64,000 nucleotides of DNA. It comes from Marsupella aquatica. Taxonomy: Eukaryota > Marchantiophyta. The translations under genes were made by a program, and so were the position numbers. Where the stretch lies: NCBI GenBank assembly GCA_973895155.1, contig OZ316896.1, positions 6,572,001 through 6,636,000 on the forward strand, read 5' to 3'. Position 1 is the stretch's first letter; each line of letters begins with the position of its first letter. The notes under the pieces are model-generated. The model worked only from the letters and a program-made list of their open reading frames with translations, was not told the origin of the DNA and searched no databases. Below are positions 24,396 to 34,282 of the stretch, in pieces.

Positions 24396-24602
24396 AGGTG
24401 GGATGAGAACTTTTCAGTTAAGTGCTTGCGGCTGGGAATAGCCCCGGGATGGGTGACCTCCTCACGCTCGACCTTGTGTCTCCCCTTGCGCTCATGACCC
24501 GGAATAGCCCCGGGATGGGTGACCTCGACCTCGCGCTTGCTTGCGCTCGTGATGGGTGACTTCGCGCTCGTGGTTGGGAGCACTTTCGGGATGGGTGACC
24601 TC
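24396..24602 (+). other. 5S rRNA-like block with four C-box copies, in gypsy LTR/leader
   Basis: GGATGGGTGACCTCC at 24447-24461 is the conserved 3' control-region motif of plant 5S rRNA. The preceding bases (24400-24446: GAGAAC, CAGTTAAG, TGCTTG, then AATAGC in place of the usual GAGAGTAGTAC) follow the order of the 5S 3' half. Shortened repeats of the motif occur at 24513-24527, 24551-24560 and 24589-24602. The block lies antisense to the element. Cassandra elements are known to carry 5S sequence in their LTRs; this resembles that, but it is repeated and degenerate. It is not a complete 5S gene. Confidence 0.6.
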
Positions 24603-25450
24603 ACGCGTCCCCTTATGCACGCACAGTTGTGTGTGTACACAAAACAAAAGTCGTCGGGCTCAGAAATGGCAACATTTGCCACTCGAAAGTAGTGATTTCC
24701 TTCACAAAAACGGCAACGTCGATGGCTCTCGATCTCTACAAACCTGTCGCGCACGGTTCTGGGACATTTTGCGAGCGTCCCTTGACAATAAAATGTTGCG
24801 AGCACTCAAAATTCCAACAGATCTGTCCACAAAACAGCAGTGCGATACAAGCAGCAACCTTCGGCCATCTCTTTCCAGATCTAGACTCCGACTCAATCCA
24901 GATCTAGACCAGATCCAGATCCAACAACGTTCAAGCTTGGCCAGAACCAGATCGAATAACAACAGAGTACTCAAACAATAGAACCAACGATTCAAGAAAC
25001 ATGAATCCGCGTCAAACACAAATCCAATTGATTCGAGCTACCATGAACCGTCACCGTCAACGACAAACTCAGACTGAGCTTCTGTCTGCACAACAGAGTT
25101 TGAAGCTCATGATCTTTCAATGTAATCTCCATACAATCGGCACAACGATCCCGGTCAACAATACCCCATTGATCCCGCACCGATCCGATCACACACGTAT
25201 GTCAAGCCAACGCACCTTGCACTACTCAAGAAATCCACGTTACACAAGCGGAGCTCACAGCCACCATAGCCACTCAAGCTCCTCTCTCTCCAAGGCTCAA
25301 CATTGAAAGATGACCTTTCAATGCCTCACAAGTGAGAAGTACCTTCTCACACAAACCTGACGGAACCTTATCGGCTCATATAGCACACATACCAAACATA
25401 CGGATCTAGATAGTACGATACACTCTAACACTACCTAGAATGGTGTGACA
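24603..25450 (-). repeat. 5' LTR of the gypsy element (outer part)
   Basis: It starts TGTCACACC at 25450, directly against exon sequence of the element 1 ParB-like gene. The outer 172 bp (25279-25450) recur at 10163-10334. ORFs inside are low-complexity and not credible genes. Confidence 0.7.
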
Positions 25451-26064
25451 CCAGACTCTCATTTGTAACTTGAGTCCACAAATACAAACGATGGTTTCCA
25501 TAAAAAATTGAGAACATCTTGTCCTTGAGGACCAAGAAAGCGGGATCGCCATCACATTCAGTTTTGAATAGTTGGTTCTCAACTGCCCAAATTGGATCCC
25601 ATGTGCTGCAAATTTTGTTGGACAGGTGCAAAGTTGTTGAGCACGTTCTTCATTAGATGGCTGGACAAAGAAGCGCATGCCAATTGCCGAATTGTACCCA
25701 GAAGTCCTAAATGAGTCCTTCAGCTTCACAATCGATTGACTATTTCTATGAAGGGTTCAAACAACCTCCATATGAACCAGGCAAGAGGAATTCAGGGAAG
25801 TTCTTTTGGCAACCCACTACCATCAACTCCAAACGACATGATGTGCTTGTCGACGACATCTACAACTTACTTCTCCACATCTTCAGCATTTTGAACCGCA
25901 AAACCACCAAAATGCTCCATTTTGGCTTGCCTAGGTTCTGGAGATTGGAGCTCTATGTGACTGGGAGGATACTGTGAGGTCAAACGCGTTACTCTTCTAC
26001 TCGACACACAACTTGAATATGACGACTCCAAAGACTGGGAATGATGTGGAGACCCAGCTCCCAT
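25451..26064 (-). pseudogene. Element 1 ParB-like gene, 5' half (gene 2)
   Basis: Minus strand. It aligns along its length with exon 1 of the gene at 62325 in element 2: SRRVTRL, DKHIMSFG, KLKDSFRTSGYN, MRFFVQPS, WDPIWAVEN, ADPAF-like DGDPAFLVLKDKMFS and GNHRLYLW. The ParB-type DGNHR has become YGNHR, and there are several stops plus a frameshift near 25630. The sequence ends at 25451, where the gypsy LTR begins; the rest of the exon resumes at 10060. An alternative start further upstream (26190) cannot be excluded. Confidence 0.75.
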
Positions 26065-26400
26065 TTTGTTATACTCTCTACCCCTTGCCATTTTTTCCCG
26101 TTTGATGTTGTCCCATACGATAGTTAATTCAATCCAATAACCAACCTTCTTGCCTATGACCTTGTTCGGTACGGTAGTTTGTTTAGCCAATCACGTACCT
26201 CCTGGTCTCCCCTTCCCAGCTCGCTTCCAAGACGGACAACCTGGTCAAACGACCCTAACAGAATGGCAATTATCTGCCACGCTTGAGTTCCCCCAAAAGG
26301 ACTATCATTAAAGTTGTTGACAACTAGGATCGAGTAAACCGATGTAAGGTATATGAAGGGTTTGCAAATGGGCAATGTAAAAATTCACCTAAGACCGCCC

Positions 26401-26530
26401 AGAGTGGCATGACTTTGTGATAGCTCACTTGATTAGAGACTGATAGGTCTTGGGTTCAACTATAATTGTGGCTGACACTTCCCAACTATCCAACTATTGT
26501 GGCTGATTCTTCTTTTCTATGGGGTTTCAC
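26401..26530 (+). repeat. Possible tRNA-derived SINE head
   Basis: 26421-26438 resembles a pol III A box (TAGCTCACTTGATTAGAG), and 26452-26463 a B box (GGGTTCAACTA), 14 bp apart, with a GAT anticodon-like triplet between. This spacing is too short for a working tRNA. It might be a SINE or a decayed tRNA fragment. Confidence 0.3.
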
Positions 26531-26575
26531 AGATTTCCCATAAAATGTTACCATTGCAAAATGTACCATTTGAAA

Positions 26576-26955
26576 TAGTGTTGGGTGCTAGCATTCATTT
26601 ATTACCATTAATCATGTTTATACATCTGTAGTATGTAACGCCACCCAATATTCTAGTACTTAGACCCTAAATTTATTCACACAGACTTTAAGATATATTT
26701 TAATAGCGTGTGGCGCTAGTCAAAATTTAACAATGGTAAAGTGCATAAAAATGTACCGTGACACAAAATATGATGTTAAACAAGAAAATATGTCATATAT
26801 TTCAAAACTGCATGATATAATACAAAAATGAACATTTATAATTACCCAAATATAACTTCTCAGTTGGATAGTGTCGTGGGCTATCATCCAACCGTATAGC
26901 TATTGGTGTTTAAAGATGGGTATAATATTCTTTTCTTGGATAGCGCCTGGCGCTA
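26576..26955. repeat. Three 15-bp palindromes, element 1 divergent region
   Basis: 26576-26590 TAGTGTTGGGTGCTA (four C-to-T changes from consensus), 26704-26718 TAGCGTGTGGCGCTA, and 26941-26955 TAGCGCCTGGCGCTA (perfect). They sit in the shared promoter region, as in element 2. Confidence 0.85.
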
Positions 26956-27149
26956 ATGTCACTTACAAAAACATCCTTTTGTGAGGTGATATCTGTCTTT
27001 TCAAAGATCCTCAATGCCATTAGAATGTGACAAATGGTCATTGATTATCAGTATATTTGTCTTATTTTGAGATGATAACGGACATTTTTTCATACATGTT
27101 AGTTATATGGACGATCATGAGCCTTGGAATGTCATTTTGCAATGGATTT

Positions 27150-27423
27150 GTGTATTGTAATTTCCCGCAATCCTCCTTGGGATGTTGTATCTATCCCTCT
27201 CCCAAGTCTTATGAAACTTAAAGAAATTTTGGAGGAATATCCCTGGGAATATCTTGCCATCAGGTTTGGGATTCTCAGTGTGAATATTTGAAATGTTGTC
27301 AACTCTGAAGAAGGTGTGGTTGTTGCCATCGATGTCATTGGTGGAGTTTGACATTGGAGATTGTTAGGTGGTAGTATGAGCTTGTTATTGATTGCAAGCC
27401 TGAAGTTGCATGAGTGTCAAGGA
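27150..27423 (+). pseudogene. Element 1 transposase, N-terminal piece
   Basis: Reads similarly to residues 10-95 of the element 2 transposase: VSIPLPSLMKLKEILEEY against VRIPLGSSDTYKQVSENY, then an acidic stretch and V-HWRLLGG against VRFWQLNVG. Stops interrupt it. It ends at the copia insertion site, marked by AAGGA. Confidence 0.6.
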
Positions 27424-27755
27424 TGTTGAGCATTGACGACAATTGCAACGGCAAGCCCATGAACCATCCAATGCACAAGAGTCGACACAAAGAGATACGT
27501 GGTTCACCTCCACATGAGGCTATGTCCACAGGAACACTCAAGAGCTTTACTGCACTCTAGGCCGACAGGCCATACCAATCATCCATTGCGCAAGCTTTCC
27601 CGATCTCTCAACTAGCTCCGTAACAATGAGCCTTAGTCCCAAAAAGGCTGGCATCAGCCCTGGCTATATACACAACAGCACTACCACTAACCTTAGCTAA
27701 GTCCTAACCCGAGTTAGCCTAACTATGGTTAGCTCATGAGTCACAAGACTAAGAG

Positions 27756-28039
27756 GAGGCTTTACACCGTGTCAGGAAACAGGAAAATGATTTCCTGTTA
27801 TGAGCAAAATTTTACTGTTATCAGCAAAAATGAGATATAAAAAATTTCTCATTAAAACTCAAAATTTTCAAAATATTTTTAAAAATGATCATTTTTGGCT
27901 AGCGCCAGGCGCTAGTAAAAAATGTCAAAAATTTAAACCAAAAAAAAAAATTCCCAAAAAAAATTCAAAAGAAATTCAAAAAATTCTCATCCATTTTTCT
28001 GTTTATTGTTTACTGTTTCCTGGCACGGTGGTTATACCT
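27756..28039 (+). mobile_element. 284-bp MITE with central palindrome and 9-bp TSD
   Basis: Flanked by GACTAAGAG on both sides (27747-27755 and 28040-28048); the other LTR has the empty site. Terminal repeats share CACCGTG and CAGGAAACAG, imperfect at the extreme ends. The centre is AT-rich and holds a perfect TAGCGCCAGGCGCTA (27900-27914). A 9-bp duplication is typical of Mutator-like elements, and the palindrome is the one found in elements 1 and 2, so I infer it is a non-autonomous relative. Confidence 0.85.
27900..27914. repeat. 15-bp palindrome at centre of MITE
   Basis: TAGCGCCAGGCGCTA, a perfect match to consensus, about 10 bp from the exact midpoint of the 284-bp MITE. Confidence 0.9.
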
Positions 28040-28060
28040 GACTAAGAGCAATACCTAACA

Positions 28061-28072
28061 AACTCCCCCTTG
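28061..28072 (-). promoter_or_regulatory. copia polypurine tract
   Basis: On the minus strand AAGGGGGAG directly precedes the 3' LTR start; it primes plus-strand DNA synthesis. Confidence 0.75.
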
Positions 28073-28194
28073 ACTCTTGTCTTGGGGATTGGACTAATTG
28101 CTACCATATGGAATCCTCAGCGGGAAGTTCTAGACAATCACCTAAATAGGTCTCCCCCTAAAAACCACAAGAGTTAACTAAGGGTTAACTAGAA

Positions 28195-30774
28195 CTAAGC
28201 CGTAGCCAAACTGGAATGAGTAATCCATATACAAATAGTCACAACATTGCTAAATAACTCTACTTGCGCTACAACTGCAAAACATGCAAAGTAGCACTGT
28301 GTCTTGAGAAACTCTCCAAAGGAAATCACTTTGGTAAAGGCATCAGCGGGATTGAGCTTTCCATCAATCTTGACTAGCTCAAAAGTTTTATCAGACAGTG
28401 CTTGTCTGATAAAATGGTACCTGGTATCAATGTGCTTCACTCTGTTATCCATCACCTGGTTAGCAACCAAGTGAAGAGCACTCTGACTATCACAGTTTAG
28501 AGATATTTTGCCATGCTCTAAACCCATCTCCATGATCAACCTGTCCAATCAAATTTCTTCCTTTGCCACTTTTGCTGCTGCAACATACTCTATTTCTGTA
28601 GTAGACTGAGAGATACACTTCTGCAAGGTAGATTTCCAACTGATACATTCTCCTCCAAGAGTAAATACATACCCAGTTGTAGATCTCCTTGTATCAAGAC
28701 TTCCTCCATAGTTAGAATCTACATAGCCAATCAACGTTCTATTTGATCTGACATCAAATAGCAAGCCATGGTCCAGTGTTCCCTTCAGATACTTGAGAAT
28801 CCATTTCACAGCTTCCCAATGTACCTTCCCTGGATTTGACATGAATCTGCTAACCTTGCCCATTGCTAGGGCCAAGTCAGGCCTAGTACAAGTCATCAAA
28901 TACATCAGACTGCCTACTGCCTTCTCATAAGGAATCTTAGCCATCAGACCTTTCTCCACAGCATCCGTAGGAGAGAACGCCGATGATAACTTGAAATGTG
29001 AAGCTAAAGGAATACTCACTAGCTTACAATTTTCCACGTTGAATTGTGCAAGTACCTTCCTCACATACTTGCCTTGATTCAAGCACAACTGTCCAGTATC
29101 AGAGTTCCTAAAAATCTCCATCCCTAAGATCCTCTTGGCCTTACCAAGATCCTTCATCTTGAATTTAGAACTCAATTTTGCCTTGACTCTGTCAACCTCA
29201 GATTGGTCTTTAGCCACAATTAGCATGTCATCCACATAGAGAACCAGAATGATGAAACCAAACACATCATTCTTGACTGATTTTGTATAGACACAAGGAT
29301 CATACACCATCATTGTAAAACCTTGAGCAAACATGAAATCATCAAACCGCTTGTTCCATTCTTGGGGGGTTAACTAAGTGTATATTTTGGGGTACCACGT
29401 GCGATCCTAGCCTAATATAAATAGACCTATTTTATAAAGAAATTATTCCAAGAATATTCTCTATTTTCAATATTAATAACCTATTTTATTTTATAAAAAG
29501 TATATATTAGAGAATATTCTATAAACATGAGTTTATAATACCTTCTTTTGCCTCCTACGCTTTTTAAAAATTTAGTTAATTTCTATCAAAAATACCTATT
29601 TTGGATCGCACATGGTTCCTAAGATTTTTAGTCAACCCCCCGAGGTTCCATTGTCTAGGAGCTTGCTTCAATCCATACAAGGACTTGAGCAATCTACAAA
29701 CTAAGTTCTCTTGGCCCTTCTTCATAAAGCGTGGTTGTCTCATGAAGATCATCTCTTCCAAGTTGCCATAGAGAAAAGCAATAACAATGTCCATCTGATC
29801 CATCACCAGACCAAAAAACATAACAAGATGACACAAGATCCCAATTGTGGAATACTTAGCCACTGGTGAAAAGACCTCATTGTAATCCACTCCTTTCTCC
29901 TGAGTGAATCCCTTGGCAACAAGCCTTGCCTTGTAGATCTTGTCTCCACCCTCTGAAGGACTGTCCTTCAACTTGTAAATCCACTTGCTGTCCACCACTT
30001 GCTGACCTCTTGGAAGCTCCACAAGTTCCCATGTCTTGTTGTCACTCAAAGATTGCAACTCCCTCTGCATTGCTGCATTTCATTCATGCTTCTGCTCTGA
30101 AGTACAAGCCTCACTCTACAAAGAAGGCTCTCCTTCAAGATCAAAGTCATATCATCATCATCAGGTGCAATGTCAATATCATCTAGCTTAGATGAGTCTG
30201 CCCATTGACCATACCTGGTAGGAGGTCTAGTAGAACGACTAGAAGTTCTCCTAGTAGATGATTCAGGCTGATCTACTACTATTGCTGGCTGAATTTGAGG
30301 TACCCCAACAAAAATCTGCTCCTCTTGTTCCATCACAGGAACCAGCTCCATACTCGGAGCTTCTCCATCTCTCCTATCATGAACATCATCAATGACTAAT
30401 CTCCCCCTCAACCCGGTCCGGGCTAGGAGATTTTCCTTTGTCAGTATGGGAGTCCTGAGAATTCTCTCCCTCCTTTGATGATCTGGATTCATTAAAGGAC
30501 ACATCTCTACTGACAATTAGCTTACAGGTTACTGGATCCCATAACCTATACCCTTTCACACCTTTCTGATAACCAAGGAAAATGCACTTCTTTGACTTGG
30601 ACTCCAACTTGGATCAAAGCTACTTGGACTCCAACTTGGATCAAAGCTGGGAAGGTGTAAGCACATAAGCATCACATCCAAAATCCTCAGATGTGAGTAA
30701 TCTGTTGGACGCCTGTACCTCATTTCAAATGGCGTCTTGAATCCAATAGAACTTGATGGTGAGAAATTTACCAA
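28195..30774 (-). pseudogene. copia pol remnant: integrase tail, reverse transcriptase, RNase H
   Basis: It starts with the integrase C-terminal region (AYLVNFSPSSSIGFKTPFE and KCIFLGYQKGVKGYRLWD). A duplicated 8-residue unit DPSWSPSS lies near 30620. Reverse transcriptase shows KARLVAKGFTQEKGVDYNEVFSPV (about 29930), YGLKQAPRQWN (about 29660), and YVDDMLIV at about 29240, with a MITE between the last two. RNase H follows. The stop at 28549-28551 falls at the conserved W of KEEIWLDRL, so TGG became TGA. The product, if restored in evolution's past, would be reverse transcriptase and RNase H; here it is dead. Confidence 0.9.
29361..29644 (+). mobile_element. 284-bp MITE in copia reverse transcriptase (related TIR, 8-bp TSD)
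   Basis: Terminal repeats CTTGGGGGGTTAACT and AGTCAACCCCCCGAG; flanked by GTTCCATT (29353-29360 and 29645-29652). The ends resemble the 297-bp MITEs at 19229 and 33986, and the interior shares GAATATTC-type tracts, but it is a different subfamily. Confidence 0.88.
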
Positions 30775-30808
30775 ATAAGCTGCAATGTTGATAGCTTCAA
30801 CCCAAAAC

Positions 30809-31057
30809 TCATGTGGTAAGCATGCTCAGAAGAAGCAAGGCCTTATCCTCATCTTCAACTCCCTTACCCAGGTCATTTGACAGATCCACCGCCAGGCTGT
30901 CAAACTCATCCAGGTGATCCTGTAGCTTGCTCCAACCTTCAACTTGAGCTATAATATGCGATGTCCCAAACACCGCACAGCTCACTCTGTTGAAAAAACA
31001 ATCTCTGGTCTCTCCTCCAAAAAACCATCGAACACAAATAAATCTAGAACAACGCAA
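30809..31057 (-). pseudogene. copia gag fragment
   Basis: LQDHLDEFDSLAVDLSN and GVEDEDKALLLLSMLT are typical copia gag. The frame breaks off near 30812, where it is fused to integrase tail sequence by a deletion. Confidence 0.8.
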
Positions 31058-31235
31058 ACTCTGATTCCTCTACACCACGGATACCGATCAATGAGTTCTC
31101 ACCACTGTTAGAGAGCCCTCTCACTAACCTATCCGCTCAGCCACACACATTCGAGTTTCATGCGACAAAACTCCGAATGTCACACCGACAATGAACGCTG
31201 GAAAACCATCACAAAAAACCTTGTCACCTCCCAGA

Positions 31236-31250
31236 CATGCTCTGATACCA
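31236..31250 (-). promoter_or_regulatory. copia primer-binding site (initiator tRNA-Met)
   Basis: TGGTATCAGAGCATG on the minus strand, two bases after the 5' LTR, complementary to the 3' end of initiator methionine tRNA. Confidence 0.88.
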
Positions 31251-31252
31251 CT

Positions 31253-31596
31253 TGTTGAGCATTGACGACAATTGCAACGGCAAGCCCATGAACCATCCAA
31301 TGCACAAGAGTCGACATAGAGAGATATGTGGTTCACCTCCACATGAGGCTACGTCCACGGGAACACTCAAGAGCTTTACTGCACTCTAGGCTGACCGGCT
31401 ATACCAATCATCCACAATGCAAGCTCTCCCTATCTCTCAACTAGCTCCATAATAATGAGCCTTAGTCCCAAAGAGGCTGGCATCAGCCCTGGCTATATAC
31501 ACAATAGCACTACCGCTAACCTTAGCTAAGTCCTAACCCGAGTTAGCCTAACTATGGTTAGCTCATGAGTCACAAGACTAAGAGCAATACCTAACA
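31253..31596 (-). repeat. 5' LTR of the copia element
   Basis: 344 bp, TGTTGAG...CTAACA on the plus strand, intact, and an empty-site reference for the MITE in the other LTR. Followed by AAGGA of the target duplication. Confidence 0.93.
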
Positions 31597-33977
31597 AAGG
31601 AAGGGTAAAATGAAAGTGGAATTTGTTGACCTTTCCGATAGTGGCGATGAACAAGATTTTGCCAAAAATCTCCTTCCTGACAAGAATGTGAAACAAGAAC
31701 TGTCAAACGAAGTTGGTCATGTGAAAGCTTTAATTGTTTATAGGAGGAGTGCGCTTGACGTAGTTCTAAAAGCTAAAGGTCAGAGTGAGATTAGTAGATT
31801 CATGCAAAAGAACAATTATTGATTTGAGCAAGTGTCAAGCTTGCCAGTCACTTACAATGGAAATGTCGTGTTTGAATTGCCCCGTGTTGTTGGAGTTTTC
31901 TTAAAAGGTGAACGGCTATGGGATATGGATCGGAGCAAAGATTGCTACTATATATTGGAACCATATTGTTACCACTTAAATGCTAATGTTCTCCCCCCAA
32001 AAAATGTGGGATTTTTGGAAAGTGTTTTGCATAGGTTTGCTAGAATATTGTAATAATTCTTGCGAGTTTTGGGTCGATTATGGAATTTGGAATGCAAAAT
32101 TTTGGGTTAGATTTCCAAAACTTTTAGGGCTGCATATTGTTGGTCAACTCATTCCCAAGGGTGGAATTGTTTGTCATTACTATTGCAAGCATCCTTTTTG
32201 TGTTCAATCTTGTCCAACAATGATGTTCTACATGTACGCATCTTTCAAAGTTGACGTAGAGTCTGCAAAGCATATGTTGCACCTTGCTATTCATATGGGA
32301 TTTCATAACCATCTGAGCAAACAAGTGTTTTCCCAACAAGTGAAGAAGGTGGCAAAGATCCACTAGAGCAAGGTTTTGGTTTGAATCCCCAAGCAACTGC
32401 CTCGGGTATAAAGAAAATGGTCACCAAATCTCTTTTTAATGCCATGTGTGAGTCATCTGTGTAGGACATGGTCCCAATAGAGGAGAACGAGATTTTTGAA
32501 TCTCTCCAAGTGATCTCTACCCCATAGAAATTTCTCAATCTTCTGAGAAGTATTCGGCAAGACCAAAAAGGGAGAGGGGAATTGGAGTTCCTAGTTAGTA
32601 TGCAAAAAAACATCTTCTTCCCATTTCTACAAAGGTTCATGATGTCGGGGCAAGGGTGTCGAGAGGAGAGTGCACACATTTTCAAAATGACAATTAAAGG
32701 AGAAGGCTCGAGACTGGATCTTCTTCAAAGGATGCAACATGGAGGGTCTCTTGAGATTGCTTGGGTTAGTTTTGATGTAATGCATCAAATGACTAAGGAC
32801 TGGCTTATGTTTAGTGTCCATGTTTGCACTTTGCATTTGGGAAGTAAAGCACGCCAAACATCGCTTCTTATGGGATAGGTTGCGGAATGTGGCAACATTT
32901 ATTGAGGCATGTCATATTTGAAGAGAAATTGATTCCTAGTGGAAGTCCGGGAATTGCTACCCCGGTAAATTGCAAATGTTGCAAGGTTGGCTTTCTTGGT
33001 GCGATGTCCAGTGGCATGAGTGTGGAAATTTCATTCGATTGGTAAAGCATTCTTGACACTCTTTGGTTTCTTAGCATTTGGCGCTCCTTATATCTGTTTA
33101 TCACTAACCAGATATCTTTATTTGAATTGTTGGATCTTCCTATTGAGTTGGCTAGCGCATGATGCTATTAAACTAGTCTTAGCTTATCTGATAAAGATTA
33201 TCTCTATTGATTTCCACAAAGCAAGAGTGCCTAAGAGGCGGCCATGATTCCAAATTGCACGGGTTCAGAGTTGTCTCATGTGTCAATGCTTGGCAAACAA
33301 AGATGAAGGTTGATATTTTTGAAGGATGCAAAACTTATCAGAACAAAGCGATCTCTCAAGTTGGAGCCTATACAGCTTGTAAGAGGGGATTGAATAGAGG
33401 GAATGGTCCAATAGTGTTTGAGTTGGCTTTCCATTTTTCCAACCTTGTAGGGTCACCACAGTTTTTTGAAGAGGAACCTTTTCCTTTCCAATGCGGTTGA
33501 ATTCAATTTGGAAAGGACTTCCCCTTTGAACAAGGACGTCGTTGCTCAATTTGTAAAGAGGAAGGGGAATGCTACTGGAAATGTCTTGGCCCAAGACTCC
33601 CATTAACACGACACTATCCTCATTAATACTCCAAACACCTGAGGTACGTTTGAAGTGGAGGAACCTTAACAGAACTGAATTCTCAACCATTATGTCAGAA
33701 CAATTTGTTCAAGATTGTGTCATTGTGAATCTTTCAGAGAGCGATGGTTCAGATGGCCTTTGTGAGAGAAGTACGGCCCCTCCTGCAATGGAAACTAGAT
33801 CACTTGGGACTCCAAGAACACCTCCAGTGGAAGTTGTCAACGGAGAATCCCTGCCAATGCCAGAGGTCAATGTTTCTTCTGGATCCTGGCATATTCGGAG
33901 AACTTTGAAATGTGGCGCTTGACCGGTATGCAATGGGTCACTTGGCAGATGAGGTGAACGTGATGAATGTAGAAATT
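31597..33977 (+). pseudogene. Element 1 transposase, main part
   Basis: Collinear with 61150-58400 in element 2. Recognisable pieces: VDLSDSGDE, GQSEISRFMQKNNY (stop follows), YNGNVVFELP, DMDRSKDCYY, VCHYYCKHPFCVQSCP with HMGFHNH, QKNIFFPFLQRFM, then AWVSFDVMHQMTKDW. The segment holding the second catalytic aspartate is deleted near 32835. WWKSGNCYPGKLQMLQGWL follows, then an intron (about 33050-33235) with a decayed palindrome, and exon 2 with many stops. It breaks at 33978 where a MITE inserted in DECRN-LKKVGY. Confidence 0.8.
33152..33166. repeat. 15-bp palindrome (decayed), element 1 transposase intron
   Basis: TAGCGCATGATGCTA, three changes from consensus. It lies in the same intron that carries three palindromes in element 2. 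Confidence 0.65.
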
Positions 33978-33985
33978 GATTGAAG

Positions 33986-34282
33986 CTCGGGGGTCTCACT
34001 ATATGGGGACCTCCCCATCGCCTGCGACGTTTTTAGGCCTTGGACCCCCTAAAATGTAAGAAATTTTTTTAATTTTTTAACCCCTATAAAGTTGGAATAT
34101 TCTTGGAATATTCTAAAAATTGGATTAAAAAGACCCTAATATTCTTATAAGTCTCAAAATTGAATTTAAAAGACCCTATTGTTCTTCTACAAAAATTCTT
34201 AAGTCTTCCCTTAGAACCAATAATATGACCCTATCCTTTGTCGCACGTGATATGCCATTTTTGTGGAAGTGAAACCCCCGAG
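33986..34282 (-). mobile_element. 297-bp MITE in element 1 transposase (8-bp TSD)
   Basis: Inverted copy of the MITE at 19229-19525 with equal length, terminal CTCGGGGGTCTCAC / GTGAAACCCCCGAG, flanked by GATTGAAG (33978-33985 and 34283-34290). Confidence 0.92.

Larger units (their letters stand above)
10061..25450 (-). mobile_element. Ty3/gypsy LTR retrotransposon carrying a C5 DNA methyltransferase
   Basis: Minus strand. The 5' end begins TGTCACACC at 25450 and the 3' end finishes ...CGCACGACA at 10061; both edges abut the same exon of the element 1 ParB-like gene. Order: LTR with a 5S-like block, gag with two zinc knuckles, aspartic protease, cytosine-C5 methyltransferase, reverse transcriptase, RNase H, integrase and a PHD-like zinc motif. 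Reverse transcriptase before integrase is the gypsy order. The 3' part is disrupted: pol stops at 16427 against an unrelated coiled-coil ORF (11863-15633), and the 3' LTR is short and rearranged. A 297-bp MITE sits in the reverse transcriptase. Confidence 0.85.
26065..27149. promoter_or_regulatory. Divergent intergenic region of element 1
   Basis: About 1.1 kb between the divergent starts of gene 2 (-) and the transposase (+). It contains three palindromes and a tRNA-like segment. The same arrangement, with four palindromes, is seen at 61425-62324 in element 2, so a shared two-way promoter is likely. Confidence 0.55.
27424..28060 (-). repeat. 3' LTR of the copia element (carries a MITE)
   Basis: TGTTGAGC...CCTAACA as read on the plus strand, matching 31253-31596 except for the 284-bp insert at 27756-28039. 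On the minus strand it follows a polypurine tract. Confidence 0.93.
27424..31596 (-). mobile_element. Ty1/copia LTR retrotransposon, deleted internally, with two nested MITEs
   Basis: Two LTRs (27424-28060 and 31253-31596) flank a minus-strand interior, bounded by a 5-bp AAGGA duplication. The primer-binding site and polypurine tract are in place. Gag jumps straight to the integrase C-terminus near 30800, so the zinc knuckle, protease and integrase core are lost. One MITE sits in the 3' LTR and another in the reverse transcriptase. Without the MITE the two LTRs are nearly the same length and clearly alike but differ at many positions, so the insertion is not recent. Confidence 0.92.

Noticed and set aside
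24396-24602. A functional 5S rRNA gene
   Set aside because: The 5' half is missing and the motif is repeated in truncated form; only 5S-derived sequence is supported.
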